Shown: positions 7,741 through 15,913, numbered from the stretch's first letter. The stretch is DNA of 64,000 nt from Phycisphaerales bacterium (GCA_905339235.1 CAJPFG010000033.1:1-64000); one strand, 5' to 3'. Made by a program: numbers and translations. Notes: generated by a model from the letters alone, not told the origin.

Positions 7741-10089
7741 ATGGCGGCAGACTGGGAAATCCTGGCGGTGACGAACTTCGGACTGGAGGCGGTAGCCGTT
7801 CGGGAGTTGAGGGCGTTGGGCTACGAGGCGAAGGGCGTCTCGACGGGCCGCGTGCTGTTCCGGGGCGATGCGCGGGCGGTGGCGCGGGCCAACTTGTGGC
7901 TGCGGACGGCGGATCGTGTGCTGATCCGGGTGGCGACGTTTCCGGCGAAGGACTTCGAGGCGCTGTTCGAGGGCGTGAAGGCGATTGCGTGGGAGGAGTG
8001 GATTCCGGCGGACTTTGCGTTCCCGGTGGACGGGCGGAGCGTGAAGAGCCAGTTATCGAGCGTGCCGGCGTGCCAGCGGGCGACGAAGAAGGCGATCGTC
8101 GATCGGTTGATGAAGGCGCACCGCACGCAGACGCTGCCCGAGACCGGGCCGACGGTGCGTGTGGAGATCTCGCTGCTCAACGACGTCGCGACGCTGACGA
8201 TCGATACTTCCGGCGCGGGCCTGCACAAGCGCGGCTATCGGCCGGTGGCGGGAGAGGCGGCGCTGAAGGAGACGCTGGCGGCGGGGCTGGTGATGCTGTC
8301 GGTGTGGCGCGGGGGCCGGCCGCTGGTAGACCCGTTCTGCGGGACAGGGACGATCGCGATCGAGGCGGCGCTGTGGGCGCGGAACATCGCGCCGGGGTTG
8401 AAGCGGTCGTTCGACGGGGAGAAGTGGCCGGCGCTGGGCGAGGCGGCGTGGCGCGAGGCGCGGGACGAGGCGGCGGGCGCGCCGCGCGGTGACCTGGCGT
8501 ACGCGATTCACGCGAGCGATCTGGACGAGCGGGCGCTGGCGATCGGGCGGCGCGCGGCCGCGGCGGCGGGCGTGGAGCGGGATGTCCATTTCAAAAAGCA
8601 GGCGTTCGAGGACTTGAGCACGAAGGCGGACTACGGGTGCATCGTGACCAACCCGCCGTGGGGCGAGCGACTTGGGGAGCAGGAGGAGATCGAGCGGCTG
8701 TACCGGACAATGCCGCTGGTGTTCCGGCGGCTGCCGACGTGGTCGTTCCACGTGCTGACGGCGCGCCTGGACCTCGAAGAGATCGTGGGGCAGAAGGCGA
8801 CGCGCCGGCGGAAGTTCTACAACGCGCAGATCGAGTGCTGGTATTTCCAGTTTCTCGGTCCGCGGCCGGGGAAGAACGCGGAGGAAGACAGAGGGAGGAA
8901 TGAGGAAGACGGAGCGGGGAAGGGGATCGAGGAGAAGGGACCGGAGGAGGTGATCGGAGACGGCGGTGAGGGCGGGAAGGCGATTGAGGAATCGAGCGCG
9001 CGAGAATCGGACGAGACCGTCATGGCTGGCTCTGGCTCGGCTGAACCAAAATCCTCTCCGTCTTCCTCCGGTTCCCTCCGTTTTCCTCCGCGTTCTCCTC
9101 CGCGTTCTCCTCCGGCCGCGTTCGGCGGGCTGCGGGAGCGGGATGTGCGGGAGGTTCGGGAGTTTGGGGCGTGCCTGGCGAAGAACGTGCGGCACCTGCG
9201 GCGGTATCCGTCGCGCGGGATCACGTGCTACCGCGTGTACGAGCGGGACCAGGTGGATGTGCCGCTGATCATCGACGTGTACGAGGGGCGGGTGCACGTG
9301 GCGGAGTACGAGCGCGAGCACAGCCGCACGATCGCGCAGCAGGCGGACTGGTGGGACGCGGTGGAGCGTGAGATCGCCGCGGCGACCGGCGTGCCGGTCG
9401 AGCGGATCTTCACGAAAGAGAAGCACCGCCAGAGTGACTTCACGCAGCACGAAAAGGTCGAGGAGAGCGGCGAGCGGGTGGTGGTGCAGGAGGGCGGGCT
9501 GCGGTTCGAGGTGAACCTGCGGGACTACATCGATACGGGGCTGTTCCTGGATCACCGGCTGACGCGGGCGATGGTGCGGGAGCAGGCGAGCGGCAAGCGA
9601 TTTCTGAACCTGTTCTGCTACACAGGCGCGTTCACGGTGTACGCCGCGGCCGGGGGGGCCGCGGAGACGATGAGCGTAGATCTGTCGAACACGTACCTGG
9701 ACTGGGCGAAGCGGAACCTGGAGTTGAACGGGCTGTGGGGGCCGCGGCATCGGCTGGTGAAGAGCGACGTGCTGGAGTTCCTGCGGGGCCACCCGCCCGG
9801 TGAGCACTATGACCTTGCGGTGGTGGACCCGCCGACGTTCAGCCGGAGCAAGTCAACGCCGGAGGATTGGGAAGTGGCGGAGGGGCACACCGAGTTGCTG
9901 GGGCGGGTGCTGGGGCTGATGAGCCCGGGCGGGGTGGTGTATTTCTCGACGAACTACCGGCGGTTCAAGTTGGATGAGGAAGCGCTCGGCGCGGCGGGGG
10001 CGACTTGGCGGGAGATCAGCGCGCAGACGGTGCCGCCGGAGTATCGCAACCGGAGGGTGCACCGGTGCTGGAGGGTGGTGAAGGGTTGA
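7741..10089 (+). CDS. rlmL: Fused 23S rRNA methyltransferase RlmKL with repeat-derived insert
   Basis: A bifunctional rRNA modification enzyme. The N-terminal half (THUMP domain, then the RlmL methylase) makes m2G2445; the C-terminal half (RlmK) makes m7G2069 in E. coli numbering. The RlmL catalytic motif NPPWGERLG starts at residue 304, and the RlmK motif VDPPTFSRSK lies near residue 695. At 782 residues it is about 80 longer than the E. coli protein (702). The excess is a low-complexity segment at about residues 377-460, between the two methylase halves, rich in Glu/Gly and then Pro/Ser. Its DNA is an inverted pair of short repeats (see the repeat entry). The ATG at 7741 follows the divergent PEP-CTERM-like gene. 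The insert sits in the interdomain linker, so the enzyme is probably still active. Confidence 0.93.
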   Translation: MAADWEILAVTNFGLEAVAVRELRALGYEAKGVSTGRVLFRGDARAVARANLWLRTADRVLIRVATFPAKDFEALFEGVKAIAWEEWIPADFAFPVDGRSVKSQLSSVPACQRATKKAIVDRLMKAHRTQTLPETGPTVRVEISLLNDVATLTIDTSGAGLHKRGYRPVAGEAALKETLAAGLVMLSVWRGGRPLVDPFCGTGTIAIEAALWARNIAPGLKRSFDGEKWPALGEAAWREARDEAAGAPRGDLAYAIHASDLDERALAIGRRAAAAAGVERDVHFKKQAFEDLSTKADYGCIVTNPPWGERLGEQEEIERLYRTMPLVFRRLPTWSFHVLTARLDLEEIVGQKATRRRKFYNAQIECWYFQFLGPRPGKNAEEDRGRNEEDGAGKGIEEKGPEEVIGDGGEGGKAIEESSARESDETVMAGSGSAEPKSSPSSSGSLRFPPRSPPRSPPAAFGGLRERDVREVREFGACLAKNVRHLRRYPSRGITCYRVYERDQVDVPLIIDVYEGRVHVAEYEREHSRTIAQQADWWDAVEREIAAATGVPVERIFTKEKHRQSDFTQHEKVEESGERVVVQEGGLRFEVNLRDYIDTGLFLDHRLTRAMVREQASGKRFLNLFCYTGAFTVYAAAGGAAETMSVDLSNTYLDWAKRNLELNGLWGPRHRLVKSDVLEFLRGHPPGEHYDLAVVDPPTFSRSKSTPEDWEVAEGHTELLGRVLGLMSPGGVVYFSTNYRRFKLDEEALGAAGATWREISAQTVPPEYRNRRVHRCWRVVKG
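8877..9112 (+). repeat. Inverted pair of gaggaagac-type repeats inside rlmKL
   Basis: The arm at 8877-8912 begins cgcggaggaagacagaggga. The reverse complement of 9058-9092 begins cgcggaggaaaacggaggga and both end gaggaagacgg, with roughly 30 of 36 positions equal by eye. The loop is about 145 bases. The right arm runs on into two tandem copies of cgcgttctcctc (9089-9112). The whole is translated in frame as the RlmKL linker. Confidence 0.7.
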
Positions 10090-10123
10090 GCTGCTGTTCG
10101 TCGCACATTTCTAGTAGACTCTG

Positions 10124-10627
10124 ATGATGGGATGTCTTGGAGTTCATTTTGCGATTACCCCTGACCAAGCCTCGCAGTTCTTGGCGGCAAAGTCTGATGA
10201 CGACCTGATGGAACTCATGGAAGCGATCGAAGAGGACGAATGGGATGCCGATCCGGAGTATCCCTGGGCATATCAGACCGACAAAGCATGGGATGCCATT
10301 CATCGGTGCCTGACCGATGGAACTCTGGCGCCCGGAGCCGGCCCTCTCGCGATGTTCATTCTTGGCGGACAGGATGTGTACAAGGGCGATGACTACATCG
10401 TTCGACTGGTGAAGCCCGAACAGGCGAGCGCCGCCGCGCAAGCAGCAAGGCAGGTTGATGAGGCGTGGATGCGGCGGAGATACTTCGCGATCGACCCCGA
10501 CGACTATGGGGTGGTTCCCAGTGAGCAGGACTTTGAATACACGTGGGAGTGGTTCAAGGACCTGCCCGAGTTCTTTGGGCGGGCGGCAGAGGGCGGTCGC
10601 TGGATCGCATTCACCGCGTCACAGTGA
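10124..10627 (+). CDS. DUF1877 family protein (YfbM-like)
   Basis: 167 residues. It begins MMGCLGVHFAITPDQ and has an acidic central part (DDLMELMEAIEEDEWD), then a C-terminal WFKDLPEFFGRAAEGGRWIAF, the layout of the DUF1877/YfbM family. The family is cytoplasmic, has no assigned activity, and is often found next to polymorphic toxin immunity genes. No toxin is seen beside it here, although the Fic/HTH pair follows immediately on the other strand. Two ATGs are adjacent (10124 and 10127). It stands alone between rlmKL and the convergent Fic gene. Family recognition is from overall pattern and length. Confidence 0.75.
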   Translation: MMGCLGVHFAITPDQASQFLAAKSDDDLMELMEAIEEDEWDADPEYPWAYQTDKAWDAIHRCLTDGTLAPGAGPLAMFILGGQDVYKGDDYIVRLVKPEQASAAAQAARQVDEAWMRRRYFAIDPDDYGVVPSEQDFEYTWEWFKDLPEFFGRAAEGGRWIAFTASQ

Positions 10628-10683
10628 GCGAGCCTTCCGCGTTGGCCAATCGAGGTTGCCGACGAGGGGTTGCCCTGCCGCGC

Positions 10684-11298
10684 TCAACGTGCAGCGTTCA
10701 CGTACCTTCGGTGCATCCCGATAAGCGGTGAGTAGTCACCGCGATCCGCGGTTCGCACTGCGGCCAGATAGTCGTCGCGCACCGCGCTCGATGCTCCGAT
10801 CGTTGCTTCTGGCCACTCGACCGCTTGCGAACCGTGCAGCATCAGCCAGATGTTCGAGAGCATGCGAGACCACCGACCGTTGCCGTTGAGGAACGGGTGG
10901 ATGCGGACCGCGCCGTGGTGCAACCGGACCGCCTGTTCGAGCAGGTCCATTCCCGAACTTTCCCACGCCTTCAGATCGGCGAGCAGGTTGTGGAGGTCGA
11001 TTTCGATCTGATGGGGCGCGGAGCCGATGTTCGTCTCGCGCGTGCGGAGCGTGCCGGCCCATTCCCACACGTCACCGAACATCTCGGCGTGAAGCCGAAG
11101 CAGCCAGGGGACGTCGAAGCGCGCCGATCGCGGCGAGGGGCGTGCGACGAGGTACTTCATCGCCGCCTTGCGGATGTTCTCCGCCTCGGCCTCGTTGAGT
11201 TGCGCGGCGGTGCGGATGGACCTGATGCGCAGGCCCGACAGGTCGTCGAGCGGCGTTTGACCGGGAGTTGACGGCGGGGGCTTCACGGCTCGGACCAC
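10684..11298 (-). CDS. Fic family protein (mobile mystery protein B type)
   Basis: 204 residues. The Fic active-site loop is HPFLNGNGRWSR, with the catalytic His at residue 134, so the protein should transfer AMP (or another nucleotide) to a target hydroxyl. A flap-like EWAGTLRTRETNIG stretch lies at about residues 79-92. The N-terminus has no obvious (S/T)xxxE(G/N) inhibitory motif, so inhibition must come from a partner. That partner is the HTH gene just upstream, whose 3' end overlaps this gene by 16 bases, a translational-coupling layout. The length and context fit TIGR 'mobile mystery protein B'. It is expected to act as the toxin of the pair, which is inference from family knowledge. 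Confidence 0.88.
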   Translation of the reverse strand: MVRAVKPPPSTPGQTPLDDLSGLRIRSIRTAAQLNEAEAENIRKAAMKYLVARPSPRSARFDVPWLLRLHAEMFGDVWEWAGTLRTRETNIGSAPHQIEIDLHNLLADLKAWESSGMDLLEQAVRLHHGAVRIHPFLNGNGRWSRMLSNIWLMLHGSQAVEWPEATIGASSAVRDDYLAAVRTADRGDYSPLIGMHRRYVNAAR

Positions 11299-11672
11299 AA
11301 TCGCCGGCGCGGTCCGGCAAGAAGTTCGTGGTACGACTTTTCGACGAGCCGGCGGTAGGCCGCGCCCTCCACCGCCTGACCCTCCAGCGCGCTCGTGCCC
11401 TGCACGAGGCGCGCGATCCGCTCGGCTTGTTTGCGGGCCTGCTCGCGGCAGAACTCGTCGGCGTCTGTTTCGGAGAGGCCGAGTGGAATGCCAAGAGCCG
11501 AGGCGATGGATGCCACATTCACGAACGAAGCCTGGCGAAGGTGTCCGCCGAGGATGCGCTTGACGGTCGGCTCGGATACCCCGCTTCGAGCGGCGAGTGC
11601 CGAGAAGGACATCCTCAACTCGTCTTTGCGTCGGGCGAAGCGATCGGAGGTGAAGTTGGGGGACTCAGACAT
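11283..11672 (-). CDS. HTH antitoxin-like regulator (mobile mystery protein A type)
   Basis: 129 residues. An XRE-like helix-turn-helix spans about 23-45 (FSALAARSGVSEPTVKRIL). The C-terminal third holds GTSALEGQAVEG; residues 93-98 (TSALEG) satisfy the Fic inhibitory consensus (S/T)xxxE(G/N). It ends RRRLWSEP, like mobile mystery protein A. The protein should therefore both repress the operon and block the Fic active site of its neighbour. The start ATG at 11672 lies six bases after a -10 box, so its mRNA is probably leaderless. No ribosome-binding site is present. A perfect palindrome lies in the promoter. An internal ATG at residue 21 would cut into the HTH and is rejected. Confidence 0.82.
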   Translation of the reverse strand: MSESPNFTSDRFARRKDELRMSFSALAARSGVSEPTVKRILGGHLRQASFVNVASIASALGIPLGLSETDADEFCREQARKQAERIARLVQGTSALEGQAVEGAAYRRLVEKSYHELLAGPRRRLWSEP

Positions 11673-11677
11673 ATAGA

Positions 11678-11706
11678 ATCATATACGATACGGATTGTAT
11701 CGTCAA
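11678..11706 (-). promoter_or_regulatory. Promoter and palindromic operator of the HTH-Fic operon
   Basis: On the minus strand TTGACG (11706-11701), a 17-base spacer and TATGAT (11683-11678) make a near-consensus sigma-70 promoter. A perfect 7-base inverted repeat, acgatac (11685-11691) and gtatcgt (11697-11703), covers the spacer and touches the -35 box, as expected for an autorepressor site. The -10 box ends five bases before the ATG, so transcription should start at or next to the start codon. Confidence 0.7.
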
Positions 11707-11786
11707 AAGTTCGTTTATGATCCAGATATACCTGCGAATCTCCCGGTTCCGGTAACCTCGGCTAGCGACTCTCTGGGGGCGATTGG

Positions 11787-11948
11787 TTGCAACCGTGGCG
11801 TGATTCCGTTGGCGGGGTTGTCGCGGGGATCGTGGCCGTGGTGCTGCCGGTGATGCTCATGTTCGTGATGCGGATCGGGAGGAAATGCGACCTGATACGC
11901 TGTGGCCATGAGCGGGATGCCAGGCGACGGTGGTGGTGGGGGGTTTGA
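11787..11948 (+). CDS. Possible small single-helix membrane protein
   Basis: A 53-codon frame from TTG at 11787 encodes MQPWRDSVGG, then a strongly hydrophobic run with high-GC third codon positions, then a basic Arg-rich tail. It overlaps the start of the following PH-domain gene by 41 bases, and no clear ribosome-binding site is seen. It may be a real small membrane protein or chance. I include it because the hydrophobic-then-basic pattern is protein-like. Confidence 0.2.
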   Translation: MQPWRDSVGGVVAGIVAVVLPVMLMFVMRIGRKCDLIRCGHERDARRRWWWGV

Positions 11949-12444
11949 TCCGCTGAAACTCCAGCGGCCGGTGCCGGCGCTTCTGAAGTACTACCTGATC
12001 GTGGCGCTTTTCACCCTCGCGGCCTTTCCGTTCACGGCGCTGTACCTGTTCTTCAAGTACGAGACCCTGCGGTACCGGTTTGATGAAGAGGGCGTGTCGA
12101 TGGCGTGGGGGATTCTGTTCCGGCGGGAGATCACGCTGGCGTACCGGCGGATCCAGGACATTCACGTTTCGCGGAACATCATCGAGCGATGGATGGGGCT
12201 GGCGACGGTGTCGATCCAGACGGCGTCGGGGTCGTCGGGGCCGCAGATGCAGATCCAGGGGGTGTACGAGTTCGATGCGCTGCGCGACTTCCTCTATATG
12301 AAGATGCGCGGGGCACGGGGGCATGAGGAGCCGGGGGCCGGGGCGGCCCCGGCGGGGGATGAGACGCTGGCGCTGCTCACGCAGATACGCGATGAGGTGG
12401 CGCGGCTTCGGCGTGACCTGGAGCGCAAGGGCGGGGCGGCGTGA
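11908..12444 (+). CDS. PH-domain (bPH2) membrane protein, first of a pair
   Basis: 178 residues. After a Gly-rich start comes a hydrophobic stretch (about residues 28-50), then a bacterial PH-like domain (about 55-130). Its core signatures are YRFDEEGVSMAWGILFRRE and YRRIQDIHVSRNIIERWMGLATVSIQT, typical of YdbS/YdbT-type DUF304 proteins. A C-terminal coiled-coil-like stretch (LLTQIRDEVARLRRDLERK) follows. Such proteins are membrane-associated and of unknown function. The stop codon overlaps the GTG start of the next gene, which carries a second PH-like domain, so the two are made together and may form a complex. The start ATG is 11908. A GTG six bases upstream is in frame. Confidence 0.82.
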   Translation: MSGMPGDGGGGGFDPLKLQRPVPALLKYYLIVALFTLAAFPFTALYLFFKYETLRYRFDEEGVSMAWGILFRREITLAYRRIQDIHVSRNIIERWMGLATVSIQTASGSSGPQMQIQGVYEFDALRDFLYMKMRGARGHEEPGAGAAPAGDETLALLTQIRDEVARLRRDLERKGGAA

Positions 12445-13190
12445 TCACGGCCGCGACTATCACGGGCCGGCGCGACGTGGGGTGGGTGTACCGCGGCGTG
12501 TGGGGCGTGCTCACGCGGTGGTTCCGCGTGCCGTCGCGCCCGCCTGAACTCCCGGCGGTGGGCGGGCACGAACCCGTCTCGATCCGGCCGGCGGATGCGT
12601 TTCTGAGTTACCTGAAGGTGCTGTTCGTGATCGGGGCGATCGGGCCGGTGCTGGGAGGCGGCGCGGCGATGGTCGCGATGCTGATCGCGGTCCCGTGGGT
12701 GGGGATACTGCTCGCGCCGCTGATCATCGCGGCGGTGGGGCTGGTGCTCATGACGTCGTGGGTCGGGATTCACCTGCGGTTCGACACGCAGTGGTACGTC
12801 TTGAGCGACCGGAGCGTGCGGATCCGGCGGGGGATCTGGAGCATCCGGGAAACGACGATCACGTTCGAGAACGTGCAGGACATCACGGTGCTGCAGGGGC
12901 CGCTGCAGCGGTATTTCGGGGTGTCGGACATTCTGCTGGAGACGGCGGGCGGGGGCACGCCGCGGGGCAAGGAGGGGCAGCACATCAGCCCGCACGCGGG
13001 ATTCTTGCAGGGGCTGGCGAACGCGCCGGAGATCAAGGAGTTGATCGCGGCGCGGGTGCGGGCGTCGCGCTCGGCGGGGCTGGGGGATGAGCACCGGCAC
13101 GGGGACACGCACGGTGCGACAATGAGCGAGCCGCATGTACGGGTGCTGCGGGAGATTCTGGAGGGGCTGCGGGCTACGAGCGTGGGGTGA
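12441..13190 (+). CDS. PH-domain (bPH2) membrane protein, second of a pair
   Basis: 249 residues, GTG start inside the upstream gene's stop (GTGA overlap). Two hydrophobic helices (about residues 58-105) precede a PH-like domain with HLRFDTQWYVLSDRSVRIRRG and TFENVQDITVLQGPLQRYFGVSDILLETAGG, the same fold elements as the neighbour. The C-terminal tail is His/Asp-rich and then helical. The paired arrangement mirrors YdbS-YdbT gene pairs. No enzymatic motif is visible. The role is unknown, possibly envelope stress or membrane organisation, a guess from the family. Confidence 0.8.
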   Translation: MITAATITGRRDVGWVYRGVWGVLTRWFRVPSRPPELPAVGGHEPVSIRPADAFLSYLKVLFVIGAIGPVLGGGAAMVAMLIAVPWVGILLAPLIIAAVGLVLMTSWVGIHLRFDTQWYVLSDRSVRIRRGIWSIRETTITFENVQDITVLQGPLQRYFGVSDILLETAGGGTPRGKEGQHISPHAGFLQGLANAPEIKELIAARVRASRSAGLGDEHRHGDTHGATMSEPHVRVLREILEGLRATSVG

Positions 13191-13197
13191 GCGGGCG

Positions 13198-13338
13198 CTA
13201 CGTCCGTTTGACGCTCTTGAAGACGAGTTTGCGGCCGAGGATCTGGTAGAAGTCCACCTGCGTTTCCGCGTACGCGGGAGTAATGCCACGAGAATCATGG
13301 TGGATCGCAGGGGGCGAGCCGAGAATGCAAAACAGCAT
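13198..13338 (-). CDS. Possible 46-residue orphan ORF
   Basis: The minus strand of the 202-base gap encodes a 46-residue frame ending AETQVDFYQILGRKLVFKSVKRT. The end looks protein-like (hydrophobic and aromatic, then basic), while the start has no ribosome-binding site. It could be the remnant of a longer gene or chance. The local base composition is less GC-rich than the neighbours. Confidence 0.2.
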   Translation of the reverse strand: MLFCILGSPPAIHHDSRGITPAYAETQVDFYQILGRKLVFKSVKRT

Positions 13339-13392
13339 ATGATTATCCGAATACACTGGTATCGCGATCCGATTCGCGGACAGGAGGCCCGG

Positions 13393-13926
13393 ATGTCGTT
13401 CTTCGAAATGCTGCAAGATCCTCACTCGCGGCACGCGATGCTGGTGCACTTTCCGATTGTGCTGGTGTTTGTCGGCGTGGTGCTGCTGATGATTCTGGGG
13501 GCGAGAAAGTTCCGGCCGAAGGGGCTGAAGGTGGGGGTCGCAGGATGCTTTCTGGCCGCGTCCTTGGGGGCGGCGGCCGCGGCGTCGGCCGGCGAAGATG
13601 CCGAGGACCGAGTGGAGGGAAGCGCGGCCATGACACCGGCGGCGAAGGCGGTGTTCGAGGAACACGAGGAACTGGGGGAAAACGGCTGGATCTGGCCGCT
13701 GATCCCGGCGGGATTGGTGCTGGTTTCGCTGGTGCCGCGGCGGGGGCTGGAGATCGGGGCGGGTGCCTTGGCGCTCGCGGGCGCGCTGGGGGTGGCGGTG
13801 TGGGTCGGCAAAACGGCGCATGCCGGGGGCGAGTTGGTGTACGTGCACGGCGTAGGAGTTCCCGGTCCGGGCGCGACGGCCGGGGAGGTGCAAGCCCCGA
13901 ACCCGGCGCGTGACGACGACGATTGA
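13393..13926 (+). CDS. DUF2231-like integral membrane protein
   Basis: 177 residues, ATG at 13393 preceded by aggaggcc at good spacing. The start MSFFEMLQDPHSRHAMLVHFPIVLVFVGVVLLMI contains the HxxLVHFPI signature of DUF2231 membrane proteins. Further helices lie at about 47-65, 100-118 and 122-140. A polar stretch with GEDAEDRVEG and EEHEELGENGW sits between helices, where family members carry conserved acidic and His residues. The family often accompanies haem or copper proteins. Here the next gene is an MFS transporter overlapping its stop (TGATG). The extreme C-terminus is Asp-rich. Confidence 0.75.
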   Translation: MSFFEMLQDPHSRHAMLVHFPIVLVFVGVVLLMILGARKFRPKGLKVGVAGCFLAASLGAAAAASAGEDAEDRVEGSAAMTPAAKAVFEEHEELGENGWIWPLIPAGLVLVSLVPRRGLEIGAGALALAGALGVAVWVGKTAHAGGELVYVHGVGVPGPGATAGEVQAPNPARDDDD

Positions 13927-15347
13927 TGGGGCCGGAGTGGCGATGGCCTACGGTTGGAGACTTGGAAACGGAGTTTCGGAGGGCGGTGGGGGTGGTGGGG
14001 AGCGTGGTTCCCGGGGCGGTGGCTGATTTTTTGCCGGGCGCGACGCCGCGGATGGCGCGGCGGACGTACGCCTTGGAACTCACATCGACGTTTTTCTTTG
14101 CGCTGGCGTTGACGGCGATCGACAACGGGGTGTTGTCGGTGCTGGCGAAGCAGACGTACACGGACGTGGTTCCTGAAGGCTGGCTGAACGTGTGCGTCGG
14201 CCTGCTGGGGGCGATGGACGCGGGCGCGAACATCCTGAGTTTCGCGTGGCTGTCGATGGGGCAGGGGCGGCCGAAGATCCCGTTCGTGAACGTGCTGCAA
14301 CTGGGGGTGATCGCGACGGTGGGGGCGATCGCGCTGCTGCCGCAGACGCCGGTGGGGCTGATATTGCTGGTGCTGCTGGCGCTGGTGGCCAGGTCGTGCT
14401 GGTCGGGGATCCTGACAATTCGTCCGACGGTATGGCGGAGCACGTACCCGCCGGGGATGCGGGCGAGCATCGTGGGGAGGTTCTCGACGATCCAGTTGAT
14501 CGTGGTGTCGGTGGGGGGCGCGCTGCTGGGGCGGCTGCTGAAGCAGGACGCGGGGTGGTTCGGTCCGATCGTGGGCGGGGCGGGGTTCCTGTCGCTGTTC
14601 GCGGTGCTGGCGACCAGCCGGATCCGGGTGCGGCGCGAGGCCCGGCAGTTGCGCAACGAGCGCGCGGGCGGGGGGCTGATGAAGCCCTGGCACGGGCCGG
14701 CGGTGGTGTGGAAGGTGCTTCGCAAGGACCGGAGGTACGCGCAGTTTCAGGTGTGCATGACGATCCTGGGATTCGCGAACCTGATGGTGAACCCGATCCT
14801 GGCGATCACGCTGAAGGAGCAGTTCGACCTGAACATCTTCGCGAGCATCCTGATCACCAGCACGCTGCAGCAGGGCGCGCAGATCTTCGCGATCCCCATG
14901 TGGGCGCGGATGCTGGACCGGATGCACGTGGTTCGCTTCCGGGCGGTGCACAGTTGGCTGTTCACGCTGAGCGGGACGATCCTGGTGCTGGGGGCGTCGC
15001 TGCACCGGGTGGAGTTTCTGTACGTCGCGGCGGTGCTGATGGGGGTGGCGTACGGCGGGGGCGCCATCGCGTGGCACCTGGGGCACGTGGACTTTGCGCC
15101 CCCGAGCGAGACGAGCCAGTACATGGCGGCGCACGTGACGCTGAACGGCGTGCGCGGGCTGGTCGCGCCGCTGGTGGCGGTGTCGCTGTACGAGGCGTTC
15201 AAGGGCGCGGGGATGGACGCGCCGGCGTGGGTGCTGGGCGTGTCGCTGGGGGTGTCGGTGTCGGGCGCGTTGGGGTTTGTGATGCTGTCGAGGTCGATGG
15301 AACGGGAGATGGCGGAGCGAGATCCCCGCTCGCGGCGGGCGGGATAA
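13926..15347 (+). CDS. MFS transporter
   Basis: 473 residues with about 10-12 hydrophobic helices from residue 45 on, a cytoplasmic loop in the middle (RIRVRREARQLRNERAGGG), and a second bundle beginning FQVCMTILGFANLMVNPIL. This is the two-times-six-helix form of the major facilitator superfamily. Motif A is degenerate, so the substrate cannot be told. The ATG at 13926 overlaps the stop of the DUF2231-like gene, so the two form an operon. The C-terminal tail is charged. A GC-rich hairpin follows between this gene and the convergent hsp20. Confidence 0.85.
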   Translation: MGPEWRWPTVGDLETEFRRAVGVVGSVVPGAVADFLPGATPRMARRTYALELTSTFFFALALTAIDNGVLSVLAKQTYTDVVPEGWLNVCVGLLGAMDAGANILSFAWLSMGQGRPKIPFVNVLQLGVIATVGAIALLPQTPVGLILLVLLALVARSCWSGILTIRPTVWRSTYPPGMRASIVGRFSTIQLIVVSVGGALLGRLLKQDAGWFGPIVGGAGFLSLFAVLATSRIRVRREARQLRNERAGGGLMKPWHGPAVVWKVLRKDRRYAQFQVCMTILGFANLMVNPILAITLKEQFDLNIFASILITSTLQQGAQIFAIPMWARMLDRMHVVRFRAVHSWLFTLSGTILVLGASLHRVEFLYVAAVLMGVAYGGGAIAWHLGHVDFAPPSETSQYMAAHVTLNGVRGLVAPLVAVSLYEAFKGAGMDAPAWVLGVSLGVSVSGALGFVMLSRSMEREMAERDPRSRRAG

Positions 15348-15358
15348 GCGCAAAGAAA

Positions 15359-15381
15359 CGCCCCGCCAACGGGGTGGGGCG
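15359..15381. terminator. Hairpin between convergent MFS and hsp20 genes
   Basis: CCCCG (15361-15365), loop CCAA, CGGGG (15370-15374). A larger alternative stem is CGCCCC (15359-15364) with GGGGCG (15376-15381). There is no T run on the plus strand. It may end both transcripts. Confidence 0.4.
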
Positions 15382-15427
15382 GGAAGATCCGTCGTCCTGC
15401 GGACCGGCCGTGATCAATTCGGATCGG

Positions 15428-15862
15428 TCAGCCGATGCGGATCTTTCTGGGCTGTTCCTTCTGGCTCTTGGGGAGCCGGAGAGTGAGCACGCCATCCTTG
15501 AAGTCGGCGAGCGCGTCCTTCTCCATGACGGCGCTTGGCAATGCGACGCGCCGGCTCATGGCGGTGGTGCTGCGCTCCTTTCTGTAGAAGCGCTCGCCGG
15601 TTTCTTCCTTTTCTTCTTCCTGGCGTGCGTTGATCGAGAGCACGCCGTCGTGCACCTCGACGTCGATGTTGTCCTTCTGGAAGCCCGGGAGCGAGGCCCG
15701 CACGATCACGTGGGTGTCGTTCTCGGACACGTCCAGCGGAAGGGTTCCTTCCTCGACGCGGGCGATCGCCGGCATCTCGATGAAGAACGGGTCGTTGAAG
15801 AAGCGATCAAACACGCTCATCGGCAGTTGCTCACGTCCGTTTCGTCTGGTCAAGAGTGCCAT
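15428..15862 (-). CDS. Small heat-shock protein Hsp20
   Basis: A 144-residue ATP-independent holdase chaperone. The alpha-crystallin domain runs from about residue 40 (LPLDVSENDTHVIVRASLPG) to the signature FKDGVLTLRLPK. The C-terminal IRIG is the I-x-I anchor that docks on neighbouring dimers. The start ATG at 15862 has an excellent ribosome-binding site (aaaggaggt, eight bases upstream). No CIRCE element is seen, but a sigma-54-type promoter motif lies about 50 bases upstream. It is convergent with the MFS transporter gene. Confidence 0.95.
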   Translation of the reverse strand: MALLTRRNGREQLPMSVFDRFFNDPFFIEMPAIARVEEGTLPLDVSENDTHVIVRASLPGFQKDNIDVEVHDGVLSINARQEEEKEETGERFYRKERSTTAMSRRVALPSAVMEKDALADFKDGVLTLRLPKSQKEQPRKIRIG

Positions 15863-15913
15863 GACATACCTCCTTTCCAAGTGGCGGGGTTTGTGCCGCC
15901 CCGTACACGTGAG

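Noticed and set aside
9089..9112. Tandem cgcgttctcctc as a CRISPR-like repeat
   Set aside because: Only two 12-base units with no spacers. It is part of the dispersed repeat inside rlmKL.
8053..9807. 584-residue minus-strand frame
   Set aside because: Shadow of rlmKL, with Arg/Pro/His-biased composition and no motif.
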